From: Scleromitrula shiraiana
Lineage: Eukaryota; Ascomycota; Leotiomycetes; Helotiales; Sclerotiniaceae
Length of the DNA: 64,000 nt
Direction of reading: 5' to 3'
Assembly (NCBI GenBank): GCA_028455995.1
Contig: JABELC010000005.1
Span: forward strand, 1,488,001 to 1,552,000
Part shown: piece after piece, positions 48,048-60,679 of the stretch
Layout of the letters: the number at the start of each line of letters is the position of its first letter
How positions within the stretch are numbered: position 1 is the stretch's first letter
Program-made: the position numbers and the translations under genes
The notes under the pieces: model-generated
Database searches by the model: none
What the model saw: the letters and a program-made list of their open reading frames with translations, nothing else
Told to the model about the DNA's origin: nothing

Positions 48048-48911
48048 CTTCCCCCACTCTATAATATTATTATTGTATCACTTTGTTATTAAGAGTAGAC
48101 ATCCGAAATCCACCATCAACACTAATTCATATATTCCCGGAGAATCATTACTTTATAATAGCGTGGAACACGAATTAATATACTAGGATTCTAAAGGTTC
48201 TAATGCACTAGATTTAGAAATTATCCATATCCATATTTATTATTCGTCCATCTCAATGCTGCCGGTTCCCCCAGACATGAACTAGATATGATTAGACAAC
48301 TAACTAGACCTAAGTAGACCCAAAAGAGGACCCAAGACCTTTGACAGGGCCTTTGAACATTCTAACCCCATTATACCATTATACATTATACCTAATCCAC
48401 TTGCTCACCCATCCACCAATCCATTATATCCCATCATCCACTTACCCACCATCATTAACCCATCCACTCATTGATTTCTTGTTCCTGGACCCACCCGTTT
48501 CCCATGTTTTTCGCCTGAGACTTGGCCTTTCGGTCGCACTGCCTATCTTACACACCTCTATCACACTCCTCGTTGATCTTTAAGATCTTCTACTTTATTT
48601 GCAGGGTCCCCGTCACCACTTTCGTTTGCTTGTTCTTCCAGGTTTCCCTCATCGCTACTAAATATTCTTCTTATACATACCGACTAACGGTTTCCTTTTT
48701 GTAACTCAATCTTTTTGGAACATCTTCGACTTGTGCTTTTTTTCATATTAAGAGCCTCTTCGAACTTCTTCCGTACCTTCATTTGGCATCGTGCTACTAT
48801 TGTTCTATATTCTATCTCGAATCACTGAACCCAACTCTCAATCGTCAATAATATCATACTGAACTGCGAACCTTTGTGTCGATATCAATCCTTCTTCTAC
48901 TTGACAAGCAT

Positions 48912-48956
48912 ATGTATAATCAGTTACCTCAACATCACCACCAATACAACTATTAG
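48912..48956 (+). promoter_or_regulatory. Short upstream ORF in the Msn2-type gene leader region
   Basis: ATG TAT AAT opens a 14-codon His/Gln-rich peptide ending in TAG, about 270 bases upstream of the coding start after removal of the leader intron. Whether it lies in the transcript is not known. Confidence 0.35.
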
Positions 48957-49129
48957 ACAGCCATCACTATAGCTGTTGTCCAGTCTTTCCTGCGAACCCT
49001 TGTACTTCATACTATCAACATTCTCGACCTAACCGGTCCGCATACTCACACACTACGTTTCTAGACGTAACGTAATCTGCCAAACGAATTCATACGAGAT
49101 CTTCTATTTGAGATCAAACACCCAAATCG

Positions 49130-49197
49130 GTATGTTTGTCTAGTACTACCAATATACATGGACCGGACCCTAAAGAATGCCACTGACATTCTATCAG
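49130..49197 (+). other. 5'-UTR intron of the Msn2-type gene
   Basis: Donor GTATGT at 49130, CTGAC branch point near 49183 and CAG acceptor ending 49197; 68 bp. It removes two upstream ATGs: one at 49158 that opens a 133-codon overlapping out-of-frame ORF, and one at 49177 in frame with the coding region. Confidence 0.65.
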
Positions 49198-49221
49198 ACC
49201 ATTTTAGAAGAAACAAACGTC

Positions 49222-51249
49222 ATGGACTCCTACGCACAAGCAATGGGTCAATCCCCATTCTTCTACTACAACCCGGACCCCAAATCGGACAACCGTCAAC
49301 ATGGTCACTTCTCCCAACAACCAAACAATGTGCAAATACCCGTGTATCACCACCATGCTCAACAAATGCCATCGACCCCAATTTACTCCAGACCCAACTC
49401 TTCTTGCTCACAGCCCCCAATGCAGCAGAAGATCTTCAACTCTGGATATCTTGGAAACATGACCCCAATGGCCTCCCCACGCCCAATGTACCAAAAGCCA
49501 ACTATCTTGATCCAAGAACACTCTCCAAGAATGATGATAGACTCCGAAAACGAACATGACATGTATTATTATCCAACAACACCACCCCTTTCCGCATCTG
49601 CCAGTGTTATGAGCAGCCCTTCTAACCGTGACATTCTGCCAACCCCGGTGAACAGCGTATTTTTCGGTGTAGAGAGCTTCGAAGGAGTAAAGGAAGGATG
49701 CGAAAGCGAAGTTCGATCGGAGAATCTTGCTGGAGGAGAATGGGCTCGATGCGGCTCCCCACCTATGACACCAGGTATGTTATTGTTCATTTCACCTTTT
49801 TCCCTTACCTAGTAGTATGATGTTTTCCCATTGTATATTTGAACTTTGCAGTTCAAGCATCTTTTGTACAACATTTTCATTATTGATTGTTGCGAGGAAA
49901 TTTCATTGAAATAACAGTGAATATAATTAATTCATTCACATTTTTACTTTTTGACTAACGAGGCTATCTTTCTAGTGTTCATCCACCCAACCTCGCTTAT
50001 CAGTAACGCTAATGAACTCCTGTCTGCGACTTCTTGCCCTTCGCTTTCTCCTTCCCCTTCCCCTTATCCAAGATCTGTCACCTCAGAACAATCCGACTTC
50101 GATTTTTGTGATCCCAGAGAATTAACTGTTGGATCTGCCCGTTTACCTCCAACATCTAATCCAACTTTAATCTCTGCTCCTGAATTTCCTCCTTTACCTA
50201 CACTTTGTGCGGGAGACGACGAAGAACACCAATACATGTTAGGGGGTAGTGACGTCTTCACAAAAATCGAAACACGTGCGAGCACTTTCGATTTCACATC
50301 TGACCCTTCCAGCAACCACACTCTCCCAACTTTTGATCATATCTCTGATCTTGATTCGGAAGACGAATTTGTTAATGGTCTTGTAAATTTCCCCGCGACA
50401 GATAACGTTCAATTTATTGGTAACAAGAGACAACGCACGGGCTCTGATCTCGTTAACCCTGAGAGCGAAATATTTATCAGTGAGGACGATTTTGAAGACT
50501 TCGAGGATTTTGACGAGACCGAAAAGTTTGCTGTTGCTTGTCTACCCAGTCCACCAGCTTCAGGATCCGAAAGTGAACCAAAAAAAGAAAAGCGCACAAA
50601 AAAGTCAAAAGCTGCGGCTCATTGTCACGAAGATAGCTCCGAATTTGATTCTATGGTACGATCCCGAAAATTCACTGTACCAATGAACGATCTCTCTAGC
50701 GCACCACAAGAAACCAACACCGACACCAAGCAATCCTCCACTGCACCAAGTCAATCAGGATCGTCAGAAAGCAACATGACTTCAAATGTGATGGCATCCG
50801 GTCAAGATGGTGGCGCCTCGCAGCAATTACCAGTCAACCGCCGCGGTCGCAAGCAATCTTTGACCGACGATCCTTCCAAGATCTTCAAATGTGATCTCTG
50901 CAGTCGCCGTTTCCGACGACAAGAACATCTCAAGCGTCATTACCGCTCTCTTCACACTCAAGAGAAACCATTCACATGTGGTGATTGTGGCAAGACATTC
51001 TCTCGCAGCGACAACCTCAGCCAACATGCGCGCACTCACGGAAGTGGTGCTATCGTTATGGGCGTCTTAGAGGATGGTGAGCTACCAACTGATCATATGG
51101 GATCTGGTAGCGACGCTGAGGGGATTCGAGCGCATGGAGCTGCCCTTTTCAACCTCGCTGCACAGGCCTCTGGCAGTGAGAGCAGTGGTACCGACAGTGA
51201 CTCCGATGCTCAATCTCGCAAAGAGCGAAAGCGAAAGCGATCCGAGTAA
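49222..51249 (+). CDS. C2H2 zinc-finger transcription factor, Msn2/Msn4/Seb1 type
   Basis: A stress-response regulator; the family binds AGGGG (STRE) elements. Exons 49222-49774 and 49976-51249, 608 residues. Two adjacent C2H2 fingers start at Cys490: CDLCSRRFRRQEHLKRHYR, then CGDCGKTFSRSDNLSQHA. Their order, the linker LHTQEKPFTCG and the segment GAIVMGVLEDGELP after the fingers are hallmarks of the filamentous Msn2/Seb1 group. N-terminal Gln/Pro/Tyr-rich region; acidic DFEDFEDFDE patch mid-protein; basic cluster RKERKRKR at the end. The start chosen is the first ATG after the leader intron. If that intron is retained, the in-frame ATG at 49177 would add 15 residues. The intron at 49775-49975 is relatively long (201 bp). 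Confidence 0.92.
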
Positions 51250-52285
51250 ACATCCCTATGTACGATAACTCGATGGGCTTCACACGCCTTTTTCACGAAC
51301 CTTACGAAACGCAAAAAATACGCATAAACAGCTTCATATTTAGGCCTCCAATTGTGGACGGTTGTTAGGGATAAAGGATCAATTGACGTGTCATGATGAT
51401 TTGGGAGGGTTGCGTGCAAAACATAAAAGTCATTGTTGTGATTGTGCTGCTATTTGAGCAGACATGTTATATTCTTCATGTATTCTACTTTTCATTTTCG
51501 GATATTTGTACTTGTGTCAGTTAGCGTGATGAGGGATGGCTATGGGGCAATTCTTTAAAGGCTTGTACTCTTTGATGATGGAGAACCACAGTGGCTTTCT
51601 TCTTCTTACATTCGTTGTAATAACCTTACAAGGGGAGCTGTTGATGGAAAGCTGGCGACCGTCTTCACATCTCTTGCTTTACTATTTTTCTTCAGATCAG
51701 ATCACTAGTGTAGCTATTTGGCTTCTTGCTTTATGCTGGCCATGAACGTGGGGCACTCCAATTTACTACAACACTATACACGTACACACATACAATGATT
51801 CTCCCACATGCAAAATTTTAGATCTGGTGACATTACAATCTTCTGGACTTTCTGGGCAGTGAGTATGAGGTCTTGTTGATCCGGTCATGACACTTATGCC
51901 TCGGCTTCAATACTTGTTTGATTGTAAACAAAGAAGACATCATCCCCATAAACTCATGACTTCATGATCTTCAATAGACTCGAAGGAAGATCCATACAAC
52001 CCATTCATGGATTGCTTGGATTGATGTTCACGTCACCAAGTATGTCATGCCTGAGGCATTAAGCTCAAGTACCCATGCAGAATTCTCCATTTTGACATTT
52101 CCTTTAAGAGATCCATTTACTCCAGATCTGAAATGGAAACTCTTATGTACCCGATATATTTATCCATATTTTCCAGAAATTGATATCATATAATTCATGT
52201 ACATGTAGCATTGCGACATCAAGCTCTTCACCTTCACCCTTACCCTTGCTGCAGCAAAATCTGCACCCCCAAAAATACGGAGATC
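51250..52285. other. Intergenic region between the Msn2-type and dph6 genes
   Basis: About 1 kb between two genes in the same orientation. The first part is probably a 3' UTR. No gene or strong repeat seen. Confidence 0.5.
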
Positions 52286-54779
52286 ATGTCCGAATCTCTA
52301 AACGTGATCGCCCTGATATCCGGTGGTAAAGATAGTTTCTATTCGATATGTCACTGTATTCAAAATGGACACAAAATCATAGCACTAGGAAATCTGCACC
52401 CAGCACTTCCAGAAACGCAAACTCCCCACACAGAGAACAGTACCGATGGCAGTTCTGCAGAAAATGAGAACGAAAGTGATCTCAATAGCTTCATGTATCA
52501 AACCGTTGGACATACAGTCATCCCATTATACGAAGACGCCTTAGGAATTCCTTTGTATCGCCAAGCTATTCTCGGATCAGCCATACAGACCGGAACAAGT
52601 TATAGTCATGCCTCAGTCACAGGATCAGGCGACGAAAAAGATGAAACGGAGTCACTTATTCCACTACTGAAAAGAATCATGACGGCTCATCCAGAGGCAA
52701 ACGCTGTTAGTACTGGTGCGATTTTATCTACTTATCAGCGAACGCGCATCGAATCTGTTGCATTGCGGCTGGGTCTTATACCTCTTTCGTTTTTATGGCA
52801 ATATCCTATTCTTCCTCCCGGGAGACAGATATCGTTGTTGCAGGATATGCAAGATGTGGGTTTGGATGCGAGGATTATCAAGGTGGCGAGTGGGGGACTG
52901 GATGAGAGTTTTTTATGGGAGAATGTGGCGAGTGAGAAAGGGATGAGGAGGGTGGAGAAGGCGATGAGGAGATTTGGAGTGGATGGGGATGGGGCTGTCT
53001 TGGGAGAGGGTGGTGAATTCGAAACTTTGGTTGTGGATGGGCCTGGGTGGTTGTTTAAGAAGAGGATTGTGGTTGAGGAGAAGCATATGAGGGTTGTGAG
53101 GGAGGGTGGAGGCGCTGCTTGGTTGCAGATTCGGGGGGCAAGAGTGGTGGATAAGGAGGAGGAAGCAAGTGGAGAAAATGCTTGTCGAATACCTGATATG
53201 TACGATCAAAGATCTACCACTATTTTGGCTGCATCGAAAGAACATTCAACTTTAGCGGATTCTTCGGCCAATGTCCAACCTCCTTTCTCTCCGATATCGT
53301 GGTCACTCGACACTCCGAATGATAAAGATATTCGAGACGATAGCATACTACACTGGACTGTCACAGCTGATGAAATGTCGCAAAGCTCATCGATATCAGC
53401 GGAAGCAGAAAGTGCCATAGCTGTGATAAGATCGCGTCTCGCACAATCTTCATTATCAACCACAGACATAGTCTCCACAATCATCATACTGCGGTCTATG
53501 AAAGATTTCGTTACAATAAACCAGGTATACTTAGAAACCACCCAGGTTATCGGAAGAACTAACTAACATATCCTAGATCTATGGCTCTCTCTTTTCTCAT
53601 CCCAATCCCCCATCTCGCGTAACCATTTCCTGCGGCGCCGCTATGCCCACAAACGTCAACCTCCTAATCCATCTAACCCTCCACCGACCCTCCACAACCT
53701 CACCACCATCCCCACGAAAAGCTCTCCACGTACAATCACGATCCTACTGGGCCCCTGCTAACATAGGTCCTTACTCACAAGCATCATCTCTCCCCTCTTC
53801 ATCCTCATCCTCGCCACCTCAAAACACCATCCTCATAGCCGGTCAAATTCCCCTAATCCCCCACTCCATGGCTTTACCCCCTAAATCCCCAACCTCCTTC
53901 CACGAATCCACCATTCTTTCTCTCCAACACCTCCTACGCATCGCCGACGCTACCGCCGTGAAATGGTTCTCTAGCGCTTGTATATATGTTCCATCCCCCT
54001 CATCAGCATCCTATTCCCTACCCACCCAATCCCGTCTCGCCTACCATGCCTGGAAAAAGATCCATAAACCACCCCAGATTTCCTCAGATGAAGAAGAGGG
54101 AGAAGAAGAGCGCGATCTCTGGGAAGAGAAATTCCACTTCGGATATAAAGATTCAATGCCCGTAACCACCAGCGCAGCTGAAAGCGGTACATTGTACCCC
54201 TCTCAAGGTATTCTCTCCTCCTCCGAAGACGAGAAGGAGAACCCCACCGAGCCCGCTTTTTGGACCGCCGAGGTAGATGCGTTACCCAGAGGAAGCGAGG
54301 TGGAATGGCATGCGCATGTGGGTATCTGTGATGGTCCTGTAGATATCGCCGTGAGTTCTTTCCCCTCTTTCTTCTCATTCCTTAGCAACCTATACATCAT
54401 CATTATCGCCCCCCTACATCACTAAAATACAAATAAACTAACCTCCCGCCAGAAATCCACCCACAACACGCAAACAACCCAAACCCTCACCACGCCCAGC
54501 ACCACCCACCACACCATCCAAATCCCATATCCCAACGACCAAAACACCGTCCTCTCCCTCACATCCACACTATCCATACCTCCCAATCCAATACATCTCC
54601 CTCTCCATCTCTTATACATCGACACCAGTCTCCCTGTCCCTACAACACTTTCGGCTATAAACTGTATTACCGGAACGGATGTAGGTAGCGACAGGGGAGT
54701 AATACCTTGTAAGAGTCTTTGGGATGGGGAAGGTAGGAGGTTGGCTGCTGTGCTTGTTTATTGGGATCCGTGGGCGTAG
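52286..54779 (+). CDS. dph6: Diphthine-ammonia ligase
   Basis: ATP-dependent amidation of diphthine to diphthamide on elongation factor 2, the last step of that modification, in the cytosol. Exons 52286-53524, 53577-54350 and 54453-54779, 779 residues. The N-terminal PP-loop ATPase motif SGGKDS is at residues 12-17 and EGGEFETLVVDGP near residue 245. These are followed by two YjgF/RidA-like domains, as in yeast Dph6. The first has RSYWAPANIGPYSQAS and ILIAGQIPL; the second is more divergent. The domain order is that of eukaryotic Dph6. Acidic and Ser-rich insertions (EEEGEEER) lie between. Introns are 52 and 102 bp with canonical sites. An upstream in-frame extension from 52211 has no better start, so the ATG at 52286 (MSESLNVIALISGGK) is chosen. 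Confidence 0.95.
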
Positions 54780-55595
54780 TTTTCTTATTGATTCGTAGGG
54801 GGTTTGTGGATTATGGGTAGATGTACGTGGGATGGTTATGAAGGAGAAAGAGACGGATATATGGATATAGATACAGATACAGATACAGATATGGATGGGG
54901 AGCTAGTTGATTTATCACAAGGGGCAAATGTAAAAGTAGACGTTAGAGGGGTCGGGGTAAAAAGGAAACAATTACACTACCGATTGGAAATCACCTAAAT
55001 TAGCAAACTATTTTCTGTTTTTCTACACTTCTAAAAACATCTGTTTGGTTTATATACGTCCAATTTGTATCAAGTAGACATTAAAACCCGTATCATCTCA
55101 TAATGAAGTGAACTTTCCATTCTTTTCTCTCTATATCATCTTTCCCCTATAATACACACTATATATCTAAAAGCAACACGATCGATGCCACTGTCTTGCT
55201 CTATATAGTATTGTATTGTATAGTACTGTAGCCGGCCCCAAGCAAAACCTTTAAAACAAGCTCAAATGAGATGTATTTTGCACCTGCTCCATGTCTCAGG
55301 CATTAATACTTTTCCTTCTCAGACATACCAAAACTTTTGCCAAAACTCCTACGAAGAAGAAATGAACGCCAAATTTAGTAAACGCTGTATTTTCCCCAAA
55401 ATCAAATCGTAATTTCCTGTGCTTTTGTGACCATCCCATCCCATGCCCAACCCGCCTACCACCCATACACCGCTTGTTGAAGATCCCAAACCATAACTCC
55501 GTCGCAAATAGAACCAAAAATTGAATAATATGTGATAAAATCTTTCATGGTGAGGTGATATTAATCCATGAGTCATCGGTATTCGAATGAGTCCT
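54780..55595. other. Convergent 3' flanks of dph6 and rrn3
   Basis: 815 bp between facing stop codons. A short GATACA/GATATGGAT tandem near 54854-54896 makes an Asp/Thr-rich 64-codon frame, which I do not count as a gene. Otherwise AT-rich UTR-like sequence. Confidence 0.5.
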
Positions 55596-57682
55596 CTAAT
55601 CCTCTCTTTCATCATCAGTTGCCGTATCATCTTCTGCAAGCTCGCCCTCATCGTCATCATCATCTTCATCCCCACTACTATCATCATCGTCCTCATCCTG
55701 GTTTAATCCGGGGATACCTTTCCACTCAACGTAATCGCCCTCAATCCACTTCTTTGAAGCAGGCAATTGGTATGGATCGAACGGAAAATATGTGTCTAAT
55801 TGATGCCAACTTTCATTGTTTCCACCATTGCCCGAATCTCTTAGCACACCACTTCCATTAGCAGATGAGAATTGACTGAGACGAATACGTTTGTTGGTCT
55901 CAAGCAATGGATAAACGTAGATGAACCGTAAATGGTGAGCAATTTTAGCGAACTCGGAGACGATGGGCGGGGAACAAATTTTGAGGGGGTTGAGCTTAGA
56001 ATAGATGGCTCGGGAAAGGGTTTCTTTGACGCCTTCAGTCCAGACAAGTTCCTGTCCAATGAATGCTGCTGGATCCTCATCATCAAAGACTTCGGAGGAA
56101 TTTATCAGATCCCGCCAGCGAAAACAGAAAATGTACAGGAGAGCCTGTGTCATGGCGTAAAATGTCCCGTACTTCTTTAGATCCGGTCCTCTACACGTGA
56201 GCTCGTTCTCTATTCTAATGTGATCTAAATTACTACCAATGAGCTCGAAAACTGTTCGAACTACCTGAGGTTGAACATGTGCTCCCCGAGCAACAAAGCT
56301 AGCGAGGTATGCTGCAGAGGACTGTCGGAGGACAGCAGGTCTGCCTGGTTGGAAAGCTAGTTGAACACAAGTTCCTGCAAATTGATCGATAAGATGTTCT
56401 GCCTTTTGCGCATAATGGAATAAAAGAAACTGTGTGTGTCGAGACCGATAAGCAGGCAGGATAATACTGGCAAAATGTCCAAGTAAAGTTTCAAACATAG
56501 TAGCAGCTTCGATACTATCTGGGTCCTCGAAATATGGATCGTAAATGGCAAATAAACGGTCGAGTATGGCATCCAGTTTCTCAAAATTGCCCCGAAGCTC
56601 CTTCGCTTGTTTTGCCTGCTCTCCTATCGCATCATCTTCACTATTGACTGATTCCGCATCACTATCATCAGAATCGCTACCCTCATCGTTGTCGTCATCA
56701 TCCTCTGGGGCGATTAGAGCAAGGACCGTAGAAGTTGCGACCTCATCATCCAGATCATCCAAATCAACTTGCACTTGAACATCGATTTTGACCAGGCGGT
56801 CGGTGATGAGCGCGAACACATCTGATTTGAGCTCGGGAGCATATTCAATCAGGCGAACCAGATTATTAATGTACGTAACGTGCATCCTCTGCGACTCGTC
56901 GGAGAAAGGAAATTTGGTAGAAAGGATAGGTGAAAGAGTGGCGCTGGCGGAGGGGATCAATCGAAGGAGGTATTTTAACGCAAAGTGAACTCTTGACAAA
57001 AGCTTATCACGGCTCACATCCGGGCAGCCAGGAAGGCGACCACTCGAAAGTCGTACTACAACCCTGTTAGAACAATTGTTTCAAAGCTTCGGACAAACAC
57101 GAAAGATAACTTACCACCAGTAAAATGATCTACGAGCATGCCGAGGACCATTCCCACATAAGCTCCTTGTGCACTAACCAGGTTTCCCAAGAACTGCGCA
57201 TACACTTTGACAAAACTTTCCTCTTGGCCCATCCATTCGCATGACAATATAGCTTTGACTAGTCCGTTGCAGTTTTTGTTTAGTAAAGAGACATAATTAG
57301 TGAGCGCAACCAAATATATCTTCATCTCCTCATTCGTTGCACCATCTTGCTCTTCGTCGTTTTTAGCCGTCGAGAAAATCCCTTTAATGTCATCGTACTT
57401 TTCGCTGTCGCCTTTTCCATGCGCCTCGATTGCCCTCTTAACTTCTGTTCTAACACTTTCTACACTTCTGCCTTTGGCAACATATTCCTCTAATATTTTT
57501 TCTTCGACTTTTGGATTAAATGATACCCTAGCTCGTTTCGTTTTAGGCATCTCCGCCAATAAATCATCGTCTAGTTCGGCATCTTGAGCTTTGCGTATTG
57601 TGCCCGACATGGTGGTTTTCAAAAGCGGTTTATTGCCCGTAGTAGCAGGCGTTGAGCGATCCATTGAGGCAAGGGATACCAT
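55596..57682 (-). CDS. rrn3: RNA polymerase I initiation factor Rrn3 (TIF-IA)
   Basis: Bridges RNA polymerase I to the rDNA core factor and is the main target of growth control of rRNA synthesis. Exons 57115-57682 and 55596-57055, 675 residues. Recognised by the HEAT-like helical core: LVKAILSCEWM-like and VDHFTGVRLSSGRLPGC (across the intron), then RVHFALKYLLRLIPSASATL, HVTYINNLVRLIEYAPEL, and FVARGAHVQPQVVRTVFEL. A long acidic Ser/Asp loop sits between helices, as in yeast and human Rrn3, and a second acidic stretch forms the C-terminal tail. The intron (57056-57113) has a GTAAGT donor and TAG acceptor. The first ATG is used; a second in-frame Met lies six codons later. Confidence 0.93.
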
Positions 57683-58541
57683 AGCGCAGAAGATTGCAAA
57701 GGCAGTTAAAACGAGATAGGGTCATGAATAGCACGCAGGAGTATGATCTACAAGAATACGGAGTGAAGGTTGCGATGTCAATCGAGGCAAGGCTATGAGG
57801 GGAAGAAGTTGAAACTTTTTTGTCGTGTGCCAATCTTAGCTCTACCTCAAAAAATTATTTTAGCTTGACATCACATGATTGACCCCGACTTGCCCCTCCG
57901 CTCCGACTCCCCGCTATCCGCTAATATAATCCCGGCTCGGCGAATGGAAAAAGTATATATGCCCCGATGATGCAACAAGCACTCGGCATTCTTTTGGAAG
58001 AAAAGTGAAGTTTCCTCTACCCTTCTCAGAGATTCTTATCTAAATGACTCTACAACAGACTATAATTCGTGCATCAAGTTTTTCTCAAATCCTTACCACC
58101 ATAAGATTTCACATTCACGAGAATTCGGAATATATTCATTCATCCTGATATATAGCCTGCATAAGATGTATGGTATTATTCTGGCAATTTGATGTGGGGC
58201 TGTTTATCCTACACATCTCATGCTCGCCTTACTACTCAATATTCTTGAGACCGAACCCCTCTGAGGTTATCGGCCTCTTGCTTCCAAGAGCCAAGAAATC
58301 TAATAAAGCATCAAAAAACACCCCATACTTTTCAGCCCTGTCCTGTCATGTACAAAGAAAGCGATCTGGATATCTCGAAGTAAAAGTAGCCCTTTGGCAC
58401 CCGCCCAATTCCTATCCAACACCTTCCCTTAATCGATACATACTATCAATGTATTTCCGCATACATTCATTTCCTCTGTTGAATTTCTTCGCCTGATATC
58501 TCGAATATTGTTGTTCAATTTGTAAATAAGTCCACTCCGCC
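57683..58541. other. Intergenic region between rrn3 and hapC
   Basis: 860 bp holding the rrn3 promoter and the hapC 3' flank. A frame at 58170-58496 (+) lacks features. Nothing else recognised. Confidence 0.45.
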
Positions 58542-59619
58542 CTAATAACCTTCTCCACCAGTAGCACCATTATGACCAGTACTATAAACATATGCACTAT
58601 CATGCTCGCCTTCTACTTGTTGGCCCGCAAGAACATTGTTAGCACCCTCTCCACCCGTAAAAGTTGCCGAGGCAGCATTGGCAGAAGCAGATCCAGCAGC
58701 AGGTCCAAAGCCAGAGCTACTAGGTCTATTTTGATTATCACCTCTAGCCGATTGTTGCTAGAACTTTGTATTAGTCTTGTACGTTGAGGTCCTTGTAAGC
58801 ATAAATCATAGGTAGATGCTAGAGGGCTATTTAATACGTGAGATGACTTACTTCACGATATTTCGAGAGATATATCTTGAGTGCTTCGGCGTAATTCTCA
58901 AAACCCAAAGAAGTCATGGCAAAAAGAATATCCTCTCCATTGACTGTCTTGCGCTTCTCCTGATGACACTTCTCCGAGGCTGTGATAGGACAATTAGACC
59001 TGTACGCCGTACAAATAATCTTGTTTTAGACATCGGGCCGAGACATACCTTCGCTAGTGATGAACGAGATGAACTCGCTGACGCATTCTTGCATACACTC
59101 TTTGGCCTCTTTTGCAATCTTTGCATTTTCAGGTAGAGCCGTCTTCATGATACGTGCAACTGGCGCAAAGTTACGAATGTTAGCTTCTGAAGCACTAAGA
59201 TCAAATTTTTCCTCCTTTGAGCCGCCTGGCGTCCCAGGCGATCGAGAAGAAGAATCGTGGGACATGATAGGATGTATGACCGCCGTGACACCGCTAGATT
59301 GAAGCGTTTGTGCCCCGAGCTCTTAACTGGCTCAATGGCGAAAACATGCGCGTGTAATGAGTCCGTGATTGACGAAGCGATACCAGTCACGTTAAGTTTT
59401 GATATGCAGAAATCACACGAGCTCAGAGCGATATGAAGTATAACTGAAAAAAATCTTTAACTAACCATTTGCAATTGGGAGCCATCTATCTTGTTCTTTG
59501 ACGTCGAACTCATATGCTCCAGGAGCGTGTGGATCCGTATGCTCATTCATTTGTGCGTCCGGGTCATCTGGCGAGACTCCTTGTTCAACCTCCGTTTCCT
59601 TTGGAGGGGAATTGGACAT
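58542..59619 (-). CDS. hapC: CCAAT-binding factor subunit HapC (NF-YB/Hap3)
   Basis: Histone-fold subunit of the heterotrimeric CCAAT-binding complex that pairs with HapE (NF-YC) and HapB (NF-YA); in fungi it also links to iron regulation through HapX. Exons 59466-59619, 59049-59159, 58852-58979 and 58542-58757, 202 residues. The conserved core runs DRWLPIAN|VARIMKTALPENAKIAKEAK, then ECVSEFISFITSEASEKC and KRKTVNGEDILFAMTSLGFE, to IYLSKYRE. A Gly/Ala/Ser-rich tail ends in GGEGY. The first intron (59160-59465, 306 bp) is much longer than the others here. It contains an ATG at 59265 in frame with exon 2, which would make a 186-residue form with a different N-terminus. The upstream start is preferred because it supplies the conserved KEQDRWLPIAN. 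Confidence 0.96.
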
Positions 59620-60220
59620 GATGTATCTGGGATACGTGCAGATATCGGATAGCCGCTTGCTTAAAATTCCTTGGTTGCCACGTCGATGTATGATGTGTAG
59701 GACACGTCGTAAAGCCCTGCGATCTCGCAGTTATGCGTATCTGCGTGTTGACTTGCGTCGATCCTCGAGCAGACAGCCTTCTTTTTCCAATGTGCTTACG
59801 GCTCGTGAATACTACCGAAAAGACGCGACTAAACGGTGGGTGGTGCGCCTCTCGTATGAAACTAGGGTCTTGGAATTGAATTACTTTCTGGGTCGGGCTG
59901 CTGCAGGTATCCTACTGCACAAATCGCGTTAGAGGTTTACAAAAATTTTGTGAGGGGGGTATGATATGGTATGGTATGGTATGGTATAGTATAGGATAGT
60001 ATTGAAAAGGTGGGTTAAGTTGAGTTGGTGAAAGAAGGCTTACCCACTTTGGCTTTCTCAAGTTCGGAGATATTCGAAGGTAACTTGACTGCAGGATTGC
60101 GCCTTGTGTTTCTATGAAATCTGCAGGATAGTAAGTTGCATTAGAATTGTAAGAAAACGTGGGGTTTCAATGGATGAATTGGAAAAAAGAATTGAGTACG
60201 GGATGTGTAGAGGGTGTAAA

Positions 60221-60270
60221 TAAGGTAAGGTAGGTAAGGTAGGTAAGGTAGGTAAGGTAGGTAAGGTAGG
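60221..60270. repeat. GGTAGGTAA nine-base tandem repeat
   Basis: Five or so perfect units, ending in a G run. Part of a G/T-rich stretch at 60190-60310. Confidence 0.9.
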
Positions 60271-60679
60271 GGGGGTTAAGGGTAGGTACTGGTGGTGGTA
60301 GGTACTTAGGTAAGGGAATTGTTTGGGTAGCTGGTGCTAGCTACCTTCCAGCTGTGTGTAGGTAGAGAGAGAGAGAGAGGTTGGTGGGTTACTGTACTGT
60401 AAGGTCGCGCGCACCGGAATAGCGATTTTATTTGAGATACAACCTTTATTAGCTCCGAGGTTTCTTTCTCTGGTTTGGTGTTTAAGTGAATCAACAACAA
60501 AAACAAGGCACAACTCCATGAAATAGGCCTACTACTCCTACTTGGGTACTGGTACTCTACCGACGCGGCGCAATATCTGATCTAATTCAATTCTACTCAA
60601 GTAATAATCTATATTGAAAATTAATTATTAATTACATCTTATCATATTTGCCCATATAAAAAAGCTTCCAAGTTTCGAA

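Larger units (their letters stand above)
40430..49129. other. Gene-poor 8.7-kb region upstream of the Msn2-type gene
   Basis: No convincing complete gene. It holds a MITE-like element (42593-42933), two candidate coding fragments (44516-44959 and 45979-46400) and many microsatellites, including TTTAC near 41016-41035, ATCA at 46421-46478, AAT at 47457-47518 and TC at 48014-48044. CCTAGGTA-type motifs recur near 41375 and 42375. Confidence 0.55.

Noticed and set aside
49158..49559. 133-codon frame overlapping the Msn2-type gene start
   Set aside because: Its ATG lies inside a well-formed leader intron and the frame runs antiphase to conserved coding sequence. Kept only as a regulatory possibility.
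54804..54998. 64-codon Asp/Thr-repeat frame after dph6
   Set aside because: It is generated by a GATACA microsatellite and a short extension; no sign of a gene.
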